DNA from: DATFYM01 sp035315065
GTDB lineage: Bacteria; Acidobacteriota; Terriglobia; UBA7540
Reading direction: 5' to 3'
DNA length: 64,000 bases
Assembly (NCBI GenBank): GCA_035315065.1
Contig: DATFYM010000239.1
Location: 1-64,000, forward strand
Part shown: positions 1 through 6,967 of the stretch, piece after piece
Position numbering within the stretch: the first letter of the stretch is position 1
Layout of the letters: each line of letters begins with the position of its first letter
The notes under the pieces: model-generated
What the model was told of the DNA's origin: nothing
Database searches by the model: none
The model's input: the letters and a program-made list of their open reading frames with translations, nothing else
Translations under genes and position numbers: made by a program

Positions 1-129
1 TAGGCTCAAGAGAAGGATGACACGCCCAAGTCGGTCTGTCAACTAAATAATGCAAGAACCGACCTATTTGTGAGCGCGGGAGCCCCGCCGGGGAGGACTA
101 GCTTGAGACATCTCCCTGTGAAAATGTAG

Positions 130-250
130 AAACTCCAGGCGCGGGCAGGATGCCCGCGCCACAGCGGGCGGGACGCCCGCGCTACGTCCCATGGAGTTAC
201 CTCACTTTTATGTCGCGCACCGGGGCAGGCACAAGGCCTGCCCTACTTCA
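130..250. repeat. cluster of REP-like GC-rich palindromes
   Basis: Three short inverted repeats lie side by side: GGCGCGGGCA..TGCCCGCGCC, AGCGGGC..GCCCGCGCT followed by the ending GCTACG, and GGGGCAGGC..GCCTGCCC. The same GCCC..GGGC plus GCTAC style recurs at 5102-5148 and 14160-14183 and inside the sigma gene at 4490-4556, so this is a dispersed family. No gene is seen in positions 1-240. Confidence 0.6.
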
Positions 251-655
251 GCCGGAGGCAGCGGAGCAACTCGGCCTTCTGCTGGGAGTCAGCGCGGGCG
301 GAACTGCGCGACGGCGAGCTGGTCTGGCAGAGCAGATAAACGGTGAGAGCGGCCTCGCGCAGACCCTGGCAACAACTCGGGCACTGGCGGCGCAGGTGTT
401 CGCTGACCGGGGCGGCGTCCTCATGGTCGAGCGCACCGAGCAGGTAGAGCTCATACAGTTCCACGCCGTCCGGAACTGCCCGTGACGCGGCGGGCGCTAG
501 TGCGTTCGGGATCGCCCGTGAGGACACGGGCGCTACAGCTTCCCACAAATGGAGGAAGGCTTCCTGGACAGCGCGGTCGGCAGTGTCGCGCTGGGTCAGA
601 ATCCGCAGGGTTATACCGCGAGGGCTGGGGGCATAGCGGTCGTAAAGCTCGCCGA
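243..655 (-). pseudogene. decayed sigma/anti-sigma fusion, second copy of the 3875-4740 pair
   Basis: On the minus strand the reading starts at GELYDRYAPS, matches the ECF sigma factor at 4096-4740 through AVQEAFLHLW, continues through the repeat-derived stretch SSRAIPNALA, and then joins in frame to the anti-sigma sequence ELYELYLLGALD..EHLRRQCPSC. The first ~22 residues of the sigma factor, everything after its region-2 insert, and the anti-sigma start are missing. A TGA lies just upstream of GELYD and no normal start codon precedes the homologous part, except an internal ATG at 548. I read it as a relic of duplication followed by an internal deletion. The hybrid frame of about 100 codons is still open, so expression of a short zinc-finger protein cannot be excluded. 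Confidence 0.75.
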
Positions 656-792
656 TTCCCGATCATCGAAATTTTAATGAAGCAAGGGGCGCAAATTAAT
701 ACTTCCGTAACACACGCCCAATAGATTGTCGCGGTACCATGGCGAGCATCGCAGTTGCTAACCGATGCCCGAACTTATGAAGGAGGCTTTCG

Positions 793-1506
793 ATGTTCAA
801 ACGCTCATGTTCTTCCCGTTTGGGTGGTTTGCTCTTTCTCATGATGGTCGCCTGCGCCTTGGCGAAAGCTGACTCAGTCAGCGCGATCACTTCGTCGGCG
901 GCGCTGGTCAGCCCCGACTCGTTCAGTTGGTCCCAAATGGGGCCTGATGGGACTGTTATTCCGAGTGGCGCCTTGGTGACGTCCACGTCTGGGACCAACC
1001 AGGCGTTAATCGTCTTCGGCGGCGTCACGTTCAGCGGTTTGGCGCAGGTTCAATGTCCGGCTAGTCCTTGCAGTGCGAACGGCGGCTTCAATGCCGGCGA
1101 CACTCTGATCTACACTTCGGACGGGACCAATGCCAACGGACCGCTTGCTATTTTCTTCGCAAACCCGGTGCCGGGTGCGGGTTTGGAGGTTCAGCCAAGC
1201 GTTCCCGGTGCATTCACGGCCGAAATTCAAGCGTTCATCAATGGCAGCTACACTTCGGTTTACTCAGTAAACAGCGACGCTAACGGCGACCCCGTATTCA
1301 TCGGGTTGTCCGATCTAAGCGGCAGCAACATCAGCGTTATTGGTGTCGACGTGACCAACAGCAATTCCAACGAGCAGTTTTACGCCGATACCCTCTTCGT
1401 CGGCACCCCAGAGCCTACGTCGCTCTTGCTTCTTGGAAGCGCATTGGCTGGCATCGGCTTGAAGAGACTCAGGCGCCGCGGGGCGGGCTCCGAGGATCGC
1501 GGCTAG
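793..1506 (+). CDS. PEP-CTERM sorting-domain protein
   Basis: This 237-residue exported protein has a signal peptide (residues 1-27, hydrophobic stretch LGGLLFLMMVACALA) and ends with a classic PEP-CTERM tail: PEP motif, hydrophobic helix LLLLGSALAGIGL and a basic end RLRRRG. Such tails are recognised by an exosortase and tie proteins to the envelope or to exopolysaccharide. The middle is rich in Ser, Gly, Asn and Thr and looks like a beta-sandwich; I recognise no catalytic motif. The start is supported by AAGGAGG a few bases upstream. No exosortase gene is in the window. Its ligand is unknown. Confidence 0.85.
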   Translation: MFKRSCSSRLGGLLFLMMVACALAKADSVSAITSSAALVSPDSFSWSQMGPDGTVIPSGALVTSTSGTNQALIVFGGVTFSGLAQVQCPASPCSANGGFNAGDTLIYTSDGTNANGPLAIFFANPVPGAGLEVQPSVPGAFTAEIQAFINGSYTSVYSVNSDANGDPVFIGLSDLSGSNISVIGVDVTNSNSNEQFYADTLFVGTPEPTSLLLLGSALAGIGLKRLRRRGAGSEDRG

Positions 1507-1656
1507 AGGCGTGCCTCACGACACTAAAGGGAGGGGACCCGTTGCCACGGCCTTAACTCCACACCGTGCCCCGTGTCTTCTTCCTGTCAGTTCATCCTTT
1601 TGTGGCAGTGATCGTCCGTACTTGACTTTAACCCAGACGAAAAAGGGAGGCCTGTT

Positions 1657-3816
1657 ATGCTTGCGCACAACTCACAAATCCGAAAGCGCCGGGCGGGACT
1701 GACCGTCCGAATGCTGCGCGGAATCGGCTTGCTGGCGGCGGTGCTCTTCCTGGCCGTCCCCAGGACGACCGTTAGCGCCCCCGCGCATCCCGCGCATGGC
1801 GCGCACCCTCAAGTTCCGGACAGCGGGTGTAATCTCGGAAACGGTATTGAGCACGTGATTTACGTTATCTACGACAACATCCATTTCGAACGCGACAATC
1901 CGAATGTCCCCTCCGATCTGGAGCAGATGCCGCATCTTTACAATTTCATCAAGAACAATGGTACGCTGCTCAGCAACAACCACACACCACTCATTTCCCA
2001 CACCGGCGACGACATCATCACTTCGCTGACTGGGGTCTACGGTTCTCACCACGGCCAACCGGTGGCCAACAGCTTCGACTATTACGTCCCATCCACACTG
2101 AAGACCAGATTCACCAGCACCTTCGAGTATTGGACCGACATTGTGGACGCGAAGAACGACCCGACGTATTACATGATCACCGCCAATGGCCAAAACGCGC
2201 CCGCGCCCTGGGTCCCTTATACCCGAGCGGGCTGCAATGTCGGAGCCGTTTCGATCGCCAACCTGGAATTCGAGAACATCACGACCGACATTAACAATGT
2301 GTACGGGCCGAATTCCCCGGAAGCTCAGGAAGCCAAGAGCAATCGCACCAAGGCGGCCGCTGACTTCGAGGGAATCGCCGTTCACTGCGCGCAGAACAAT
2401 CCGGTTTGCGCCGCGGCAAACCATGGCGAGCCTGACGTGCTGCCGCAGGAACCCGGCGGCTATAACGGCTTTAATGGCCTCTTTGGCCACAAATACGTTG
2501 CGCCCGTGATCAGCCCCGGTGGCCCGATCGAGGATGTCTTCGGCAATGTGATTACGGACGGGAACGGGAATGACGGTTTTCCCGGCTTCGGTCCCATTTC
2601 AACCGCGCAGACACTCGGCTACGTTGCCCAGATGGTCGAGAGCGGAGTTCCCGTGGTCTTTGCCTATAGTTCGGACGCTCACGACGATCACGTGACCAAT
2701 GCGGCGTCCGGTCCTGGCCAGGCGGACTACGAGGCGCAGTTGCAGTCCTACGACTTGGCGTGGAAGGATTTCTTCACTCGCCTGCAGAACGACGGCATCA
2801 CGCCGGCGAACACCTTGTTCGTGTTCAGCTCCGATGAACAGGACCACTTCTGCGGCGGCCCGCCGAGCCCGGCGAACTGCGATGGGGTGAACGTCACTTG
2901 CACGTACTCCAAGATTGGCGAAGTCGACGCCAACATGGCGGCTCTACTCGACGCGCAAGATTCGAATCTCTCGAACGATGGCTTCGATATTCACTTCGAT
3001 ATGGCGCCCGTGTTCTACGTCTACGGCAACCCAACCGTTGGCAGTCCGCTCGCTCGCGAATTCGAGCGAGCGGCTTCGCAACTAACCGCCGTGAACCCAA
3101 TCACGGGCAACACTGACCAACTCACGGTCGCTCTGGCCGACCCGGTGGAGCTGAAACTGCTGCACATGCTTACCGGCGACCCGCTGCGTAATCCCACCTT
3201 TGTGATGTTCGCCAACCCCGATTGGTACTTCCAACTCTCCGGTCCGATTGCAGAGGGACCTGGATTCGCGTGGAACCACGGCGGCGTGGCTCCCGAGATC
3301 AACACCACTTGGGTTGGCTTCGTCGGGCCTGGCGTGGCCAACAGAAGTGTTGATAGCGCAACCTGGGCAGACCACACCGACGTCCGTCCCACCATGCTCG
3401 TTTTGGCGGGTCTCCAGGATGATTACCAGCACGACGGGCGCGCGCTGGTGGAGGACCTCAATAACAGCACCTTGCCCGCACCCCTCCAATCGAGCGGCCC
3501 CCTCTCGAGCGGTGCTGCCTTCCGGCTCTTGGCCAACTACTATAAGCAGATCAACGCGCCCCTGGGCCCGCTCGGAATGTCGACCCTGGCCAGTTCGACC
3601 ACAGCCGTGGCGAGTAATGACCCCAACGACGCAACCTACAACAGAATCGAAACTGCCATCAGCAACCTCACGACCCAGCGCGATGCCCTCGCGGCTCAGA
3701 TGCTTAGCATCATCGAGGCAGCCGAGTTCAGCGGCAAACCGGTGAATCCGGCAACAGCGGCGCAACTTGCCTTTGACGCGGAGGCATTAATCCATCAAGC
3801 GAAGAACATTCATTAG
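1657..3816 (+). CDS. secreted alkaline-phosphatase-superfamily protein
   Basis: A 719-residue protein with a long n-region and a hydrophobic signal segment (GLLAAVLFLAV) followed by a His-rich stretch. The mature part resembles the alkaline phosphatase/phosphoesterase fold: an early HVIYVIYDN strand, SHTGDDIITSLTGVYGSHHG near residue 120, SSDEQDH in the middle, and the late metal-ligand-like motifs WNHGG and ADHTDVRPTML. Four nearby Cys suggest disulfides outside the cytoplasm. The start has GGGAGG upstream. It follows the PEP-CTERM gene by 150 bp and may be co-transcribed. I infer hydrolysis of a phosphate or sulfate ester but cannot name a substrate. Confidence 0.65.
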   Translation: MLAHNSQIRKRRAGLTVRMLRGIGLLAAVLFLAVPRTTVSAPAHPAHGAHPQVPDSGCNLGNGIEHVIYVIYDNIHFERDNPNVPSDLEQMPHLYNFIKNNGTLLSNNHTPLISHTGDDIITSLTGVYGSHHGQPVANSFDYYVPSTLKTRFTSTFEYWTDIVDAKNDPTYYMITANGQNAPAPWVPYTRAGCNVGAVSIANLEFENITTDINNVYGPNSPEAQEAKSNRTKAAADFEGIAVHCAQNNPVCAAANHGEPDVLPQEPGGYNGFNGLFGHKYVAPVISPGGPIEDVFGNVITDGNGNDGFPGFGPISTAQTLGYVAQMVESGVPVVFAYSSDAHDDHVTNAASGPGQADYEAQLQSYDLAWKDFFTRLQNDGITPANTLFVFSSDEQDHFCGGPPSPANCDGVNVTCTYSKIGEVDANMAALLDAQDSNLSNDGFDIHFDMAPVFYVYGNPTVGSPLAREFERAASQLTAVNPITGNTDQLTVALADPVELKLLHMLTGDPLRNPTFVMFANPDWYFQLSGPIAEGPGFAWNHGGVAPEINTTWVGFVGPGVANRSVDSATWADHTDVRPTMLVLAGLQDDYQHDGRALVEDLNNSTLPAPLQSSGPLSSGAAFRLLANYYKQINAPLGPLGMSTLASSTTAVASNDPNDATYNRIETAISNLTTQRDALAAQMLSIIEAAEFSGKPVNPATAAQLAFDAEALIHQAKNIH

Positions 3817-3821
3817 CACGT

Positions 3822-3852
3822 CGGGCAGGGCCTGCTCCCCAGGCCCTGCCCG
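3822..3852. terminator. perfect 12-bp hairpin between convergent genes
   Basis: CGGGCAGGGCCT and its exact complement AGGCCCTGCCCG are separated by 7 nt. The hairpin lies between the plus-strand gene ending at 3816 and the minus-strand anti-sigma gene ending at 3875. There is no strong T tract, so intrinsic termination is plausible rather than certain; it is also GC-rich enough to be a REP-like element. Confidence 0.55.
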
Positions 3853-3874
3853 TCTATACCCGTAAAGCGTGGAG

Positions 3875-4114
3875 CTACTTCGATCGCAGGCGGCGCAGCA
3901 GTTCGGCTTTTTGCTGGGAGCCGGCGCGGGCAGAGATGCGCGCCGGTGAAGCGGTTTGGCAGAGCAGATAAACGGTGAGAGCGGCCTCGCGCAGACCCTG
4001 GCAACAACTTGGGCACTGGCGGCGCACGTGTTCGCTGACCGGGGCGGCATCCTCAGGGTCGAGCGCACCCAGCAGGTAGAGCTCATACAACTCTTCTAGA
4101 TGTTGGCACCCCAT
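3875..4114 (-). CDS. mini anti-sigma factor, zinc-finger domain only
   Basis: This 79-residue protein is the N-terminal half of a typical zinc-containing anti-sigma factor: ELYELYLLGALDPEDA, then EHVRRQCPSC, the H-x3-C-x2-C signature that binds zinc and clamps the sigma factor. Family members usually have about 200-250 residues with a membrane helix and a periplasmic sensor domain; here the frame ends at LRSK shortly after the first domain. The ATG lies inside the end of the sigma gene (19-bp overlap), so the two should be translationally coupled. It may act as a soluble anti-sigma factor, or be a truncated remnant. The related but decayed copy at 243-655 ends at the same place (LRLK), so the short length is older than the duplication. 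Confidence 0.7.
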   Translation of the reverse strand: MGCQHLEELYELYLLGALDPEDAAPVSEHVRRQCPSCCQGLREAALTVYLLCQTASPARISARAGSQQKAELLRRLRSK

Positions 4115-4740
4115 GTTCCCATCACCGCCCGCAGGCGGTGCCTCAGGAAGCGCATCGCGGCGCGCACGTCGCTCTTCACTTTGGCGAGCGGCTCCCCCTG
4201 CTTCTCTGCGATCTCGGTTTCGCGCCAGCCCTCAAAAACCAGCTTCTCCAGCAACTCGCGCTGCGGCTTGGGCAACTGGTGGAAGATCTTCAGGAGCAGG
4301 TCGCGCCGCCGGTCAACCAGTTCCACCTCTCCTGTCCGGGGCAGCCATGCGACCAGTTGACCGTTCAGTTCGAATTCCCCCGCGTCGGCGGTGCGAGCGG
4401 CACGCAGTCGGGCGAGGGCGGAGGAGCGCGCCTGGAGAGTGAGCCAGGCGGCGGCGCTGGTCCCTTGCGGCCCATCCAGGGGCATGCCGTCCAGGACTGC
4501 CCGTGACGCGGCGCCCGCTAGAGCGTTCGGGATCGCCCGTGACGACACGGGCGCTACGGCTTCCCACAAATGAAGGAAGGCTTCCTGCACAGCGCGGTCG
4601 GCGGTATCGCGCTGGGTAAGGATCCGCAGGGTCATACCGCGCAGGCTGGGCGCGTAGCGGTCGTAAAGCTCGCCCAGCGCCTGGCGGTCGCGCTTGCGGA
4701 CGCGAACCAGAAGATCATCCGTTATCGCGGTATCATCCAT
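4096..4740 (-). CDS. ECF-type RNA polymerase sigma factor with an in-frame insert
   Basis: A 214-residue group-4 sigma factor. Region 2 starts at about residue 8 (DDLLVRVRKRDRQALGELYDRY), with the AVQEAFLHLW helix at 50-59; region 4 lies near residues 150-205 (LPKPQRELLEKLVFEGWRETEIAE). Between LW and SAAAWL family members have roughly a dozen residues; here there are 35. The extra residues (about 61-86) are encoded by a GC-rich palindromic repeat (see 4490-4556). I chose ATG 4740 because GAGG lies 7 nt upstream; a TTG at 4764 is the only longer option. It overlaps the anti-sigma gene downstream. The repeat falls in the region 2.2-2.3 neighbourhood, which contacts core polymerase and opens promoter DNA, so activity may be altered. 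Confidence 0.85.
   Translation of the reverse strand: MDDTAITDDLLVRVRKRDRQALGELYDRYAPSLRGMTLRILTQRDTADRAVQEAFLHLWEAVAPVSSRAIPNALAGAASRAVLDGMPLDGPQGTSAAAWLTLQARSSALARLRAARTADAGEFELNGQLVAWLPRTGEVELVDRRRDLLLKIFHQLPKPQRELLEKLVFEGWRETEIAEKQGEPLAKVKSDVRAAMRFLRHRLRAVMGTWGANI
4490..4556. repeat. REP-like palindromic element inserted in the sigma gene
   Basis: Within the sigma gene the plus strand reads CGCCCGTG-ACGA-CACGGGCG followed by CTACGG, preceded by a second related palindrome (GCCCGTGACGCGGCGCCCGC). The same architecture, including the GCTAC end, is seen in intergenic REP-like sequences at 160-188 and 14160-14183. The element is translated in frame as roughly APVSSRAIPN..SRAVLDG. The decayed copy at 470-540 has it too. 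Confidence 0.7.
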
Positions 4741-4764
4741 CGTGCCTCGAAGACAGAAGTCCAA

Positions 4765-4815
4765 GCCAGCAGTTAGCAGTCAGCAGTCGGAAGCGGCTGA
4801 TTGCTAACTCCTGAC
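4765..4815. repeat. short heptamer-type inverted array
   Basis: Left units GCCAGCA GTTAGCA GTCAGCA GTCGGAA face CTGATTGCTAACTCCTGAC. This lies immediately upstream of the sigma start and belongs to the AGCTATC-like flavour of the heptamer hairpins. Confidence 0.5.
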
Positions 4816-5172
4816 CTCAACCTCGCTCCAGACGCCCGCTCACTATTTCAGCATAGCACCGGCCTGACTCTGCTGGGCGATGGACCTTCAAAATCCTTTG
4901 ATGATTATCATAAGAAGAATTGATTGGACCGAGGATGGCGACCGGGAGTGTAATCAACTCAGTTCTGCCCGCTGGTATGGGACCTGCGCCGCGAGGATCT
5001 TGCCCCCAAGCTTTGCGGCGCGAGGTGAGCGGGCTGAATCTCCCTCGGAGCCCCCCCGAAGTTCCCATCTTCGAGGGGGCACCTCTTCCTGAGCTCATCG
5101 TTGTAGCGCGGGCTTCCAGCCGGCCTGCCGCCAGGATGGCGGCACTACGGGGTATCAAGGCGAAGCCCTTGG
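4816..5172. other. intergenic region with two GC-rich palindromes, no gene
   Basis: Holds a hairpin at 5050-5080 (GCCCCCCCGAAG / CTTCGAGGGGGC) and a REP-like unit at 5102-5148 that includes TGTAGCGCGGGCTTCCAGCC and GCCGCCAGGATGGCGGC. The first may end transcription of the minus-strand oxidoreductase gene. No credible reading frame was seen. Confidence 0.5.
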
Positions 5173-6546
5173 CTAGTCTTCGTCTCGTTCCCTCTCCGGC
5201 GTCCCCGTTATCTCCTTTGCCCCGGCATCCCATCTGGCGACCGTCTTCTGAAAGTACGAGTAGTTCGCCATGTGGCAGCCGAGAGCGGTGTTGTTGCCGA
5301 ATCTGGCGTCTTCCACCGAAGGCTTGCGCGTGCGCACTGACTGAAAGTAATTCCACAAGTGCTCGCGATCGTCGTTGTAGCCGGGCGGGGCATGGAACTC
5401 CATCGCCTCCATCGGCCGCTGGCTTCCGGGCTGAATCTTGTGCTCCGCGTCCCACTTCTCCGCGTACTCCGTCCGCATCTCTCGTGGCCAGCCCGGCGTG
5501 CAAGGGTCGTGATCGAGGCCGTCCTGCGGCGAAACGCTCAAGACGCCGTCGCGGATGGTGAGCACGCCGCGGTCGCCCATGAACTGCGTCATCTCGTCGG
5601 TGTCGGAATTCAAAGTGACCCGCACGATGGCGCGGAAGTTCGGATAGTCATAGACCGTGGTCAAGACATCAGGCACGTCGCGGCCGTCCTTCCAGCGGAA
5701 GAGTCCACCGGCGGAAACGGCGCGCTCGGGCGGCTCGGTGATACCGGCGATGTGATGAATACCCGTGAGCAGGTGCACGAACAGGTCGCCCGGGATGCCT
5801 TCGCCGTAGTCCTGGAAGCAGCGCCAGCGCGTCCAGCGGATAGGATCAAAGGGACGCTTGGGCGCCGTGCCGAGCCACGTCTCCCAGTCCACGGTCTGGG
5901 GCGAGAGGTCGGGCGGCACGGTGTACTGCCACGCGCCACAAGGATCGTTGCGGCCCATGTGCGCCTCCACCAGGCAGACGTTGCCGATGGCCCCCTGGGC
6001 CAGCAGCTCTTTGGCTTTGCCATAAATGATCGAGCTGCATCGCTGGCTACCGATCTGCACGATCCTGTTGTTCTTGTGCTCCGCTGCGATCATCTCGAAG
6101 CCCTCGCCCACATGGTGAGTCATGGGCTTTTCGCAGTACACGTCCTTGCCGGCGCTGCAGGCGTCCACCACGATCTGCTTGTGCCAGTGGTCGGGCACGG
6201 CAGCAATCAGGCAATCGATCTCCTTGTTGTCGAGCAGGTCCTGGTAACGCTTGCTGATTTGGATCGGTTTGTCGACGATCTCTTTGGCCAGTTCGCGGCG
6301 ACCGTCGTAGAGATCGCAAGCGGCGACGCACTCGACGCCCGGCAGGCCGATCGCCGTGCGCAACAAGCCCGATCCCTGCATGCCGACGCCGATGATACCG
6401 AAGCGGATCGTTTCACTGGGCGCCGGCGTAGTCCGAGCCGGAATCGGGCTCGCCTCCAGCTCAAACGATCGAGCTGCCATCATCGCCCCCGTAATGCCGG
6501 CCGCCTTTCCCATGAAGTCACGCCGTGAAATAAGTGGTTTTTGCAT
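5173..6546 (-). CDS. TAT-exported Gfo/Idh/MocA family oxidoreductase
   Basis: A 457-residue NAD(P)-dependent dehydrogenase of the Gfo/Idh/MocA family. It starts with a twin-arginine signal (SRRDFMGKAAGITGAMMAA), then the Rossmann motif GIIGVGMQGSG at about residues 45-55, and the family EKP motif (DVYCEKPMTHH), whose lysine is usually catalytic or cofactor-binding. The C-terminal half is the alpha/beta substrate domain (DLFVHLLTGIHHI). Such exported members in Acidobacteria and Planctomycetes are usually linked to sugar or cyclitol oxidation, but no substrate can be named. ATG 6546 has GGGAGG five bases upstream, better than the GTG at 6567. It is divergent from the ADOP permease. Confidence 0.85.
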   Translation of the reverse strand: MQKPLISRRDFMGKAAGITGAMMAARSFELEASPIPARTTPAPSETIRFGIIGVGMQGSGLLRTAIGLPGVECVAACDLYDGRRELAKEIVDKPIQISKRYQDLLDNKEIDCLIAAVPDHWHKQIVVDACSAGKDVYCEKPMTHHVGEGFEMIAAEHKNNRIVQIGSQRCSSIIYGKAKELLAQGAIGNVCLVEAHMGRNDPCGAWQYTVPPDLSPQTVDWETWLGTAPKRPFDPIRWTRWRCFQDYGEGIPGDLFVHLLTGIHHIAGITEPPERAVSAGGLFRWKDGRDVPDVLTTVYDYPNFRAIVRVTLNSDTDEMTQFMGDRGVLTIRDGVLSVSPQDGLDHDPCTPGWPREMRTEYAEKWDAEHKIQPGSQRPMEAMEFHAPPGYNDDREHLWNYFQSVRTRKPSVEDARFGNNTALGCHMANYSYFQKTVARWDAGAKEITGTPERERDED

Positions 6547-6726
6547 GTCATCCTCCCTCGCAGTCACAGTTACACCAAGAGCGCCATCTTAGGCACGGGA
6601 TGGGGCGGACGGCAAGACAAACTTCACTGCGCGGTGGCGTGTGGTTAGTGTGAACTGTAACGCTCGGTTCTTCAGAGATCTGGTGTCTAGCCCAATTTCA
6701 GGTTCAGCTTCGACCGCCAACGAAGA

Positions 6727-6877
6727 ATTGACGATTGCGGATTGACGATTGACGATTGGAAAAGAAGAGTAGACAAGCCGCACGGCTCCTTCCATTGGCC
6801 ATCCCACACTCGCCAATGAGTCTTTCTTCCAATTGGCAATCGGCAATCAGCAAGCGGCGATCGGCAACCGGCGATTC
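6727..6877. repeat. heptamer hairpin locus, ATTGACG type
   Basis: Left array 6727-6761 reads ATTGACG ATTGCGG ATTGACG ATTGACG ATTGGAA. The right side (about 6829-6877) reads as CAATCGG/CAATCAG heptamers, roughly the inverse complement. It sits in the divergent intergenic region between the oxidoreductase and permease genes, so it is not only a terminator position. Confidence 0.7.
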
Positions 6878-6967
6878 TAAACCATGTGACGCAGGACACA
6901 GACTGCCAAGGAGCGGCCGACTTATAAATAGAGTGAGCATTAATTCTGATGTTTGATGAGGTTGGCG

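Noticed and set aside
5359..6528. Long plus-strand open frame opposite the Gfo/Idh/MocA gene
   Set aside because: Gives a low-complexity Arg/Val/His-rich product; the minus strand has the recognisable protein with a good start site.
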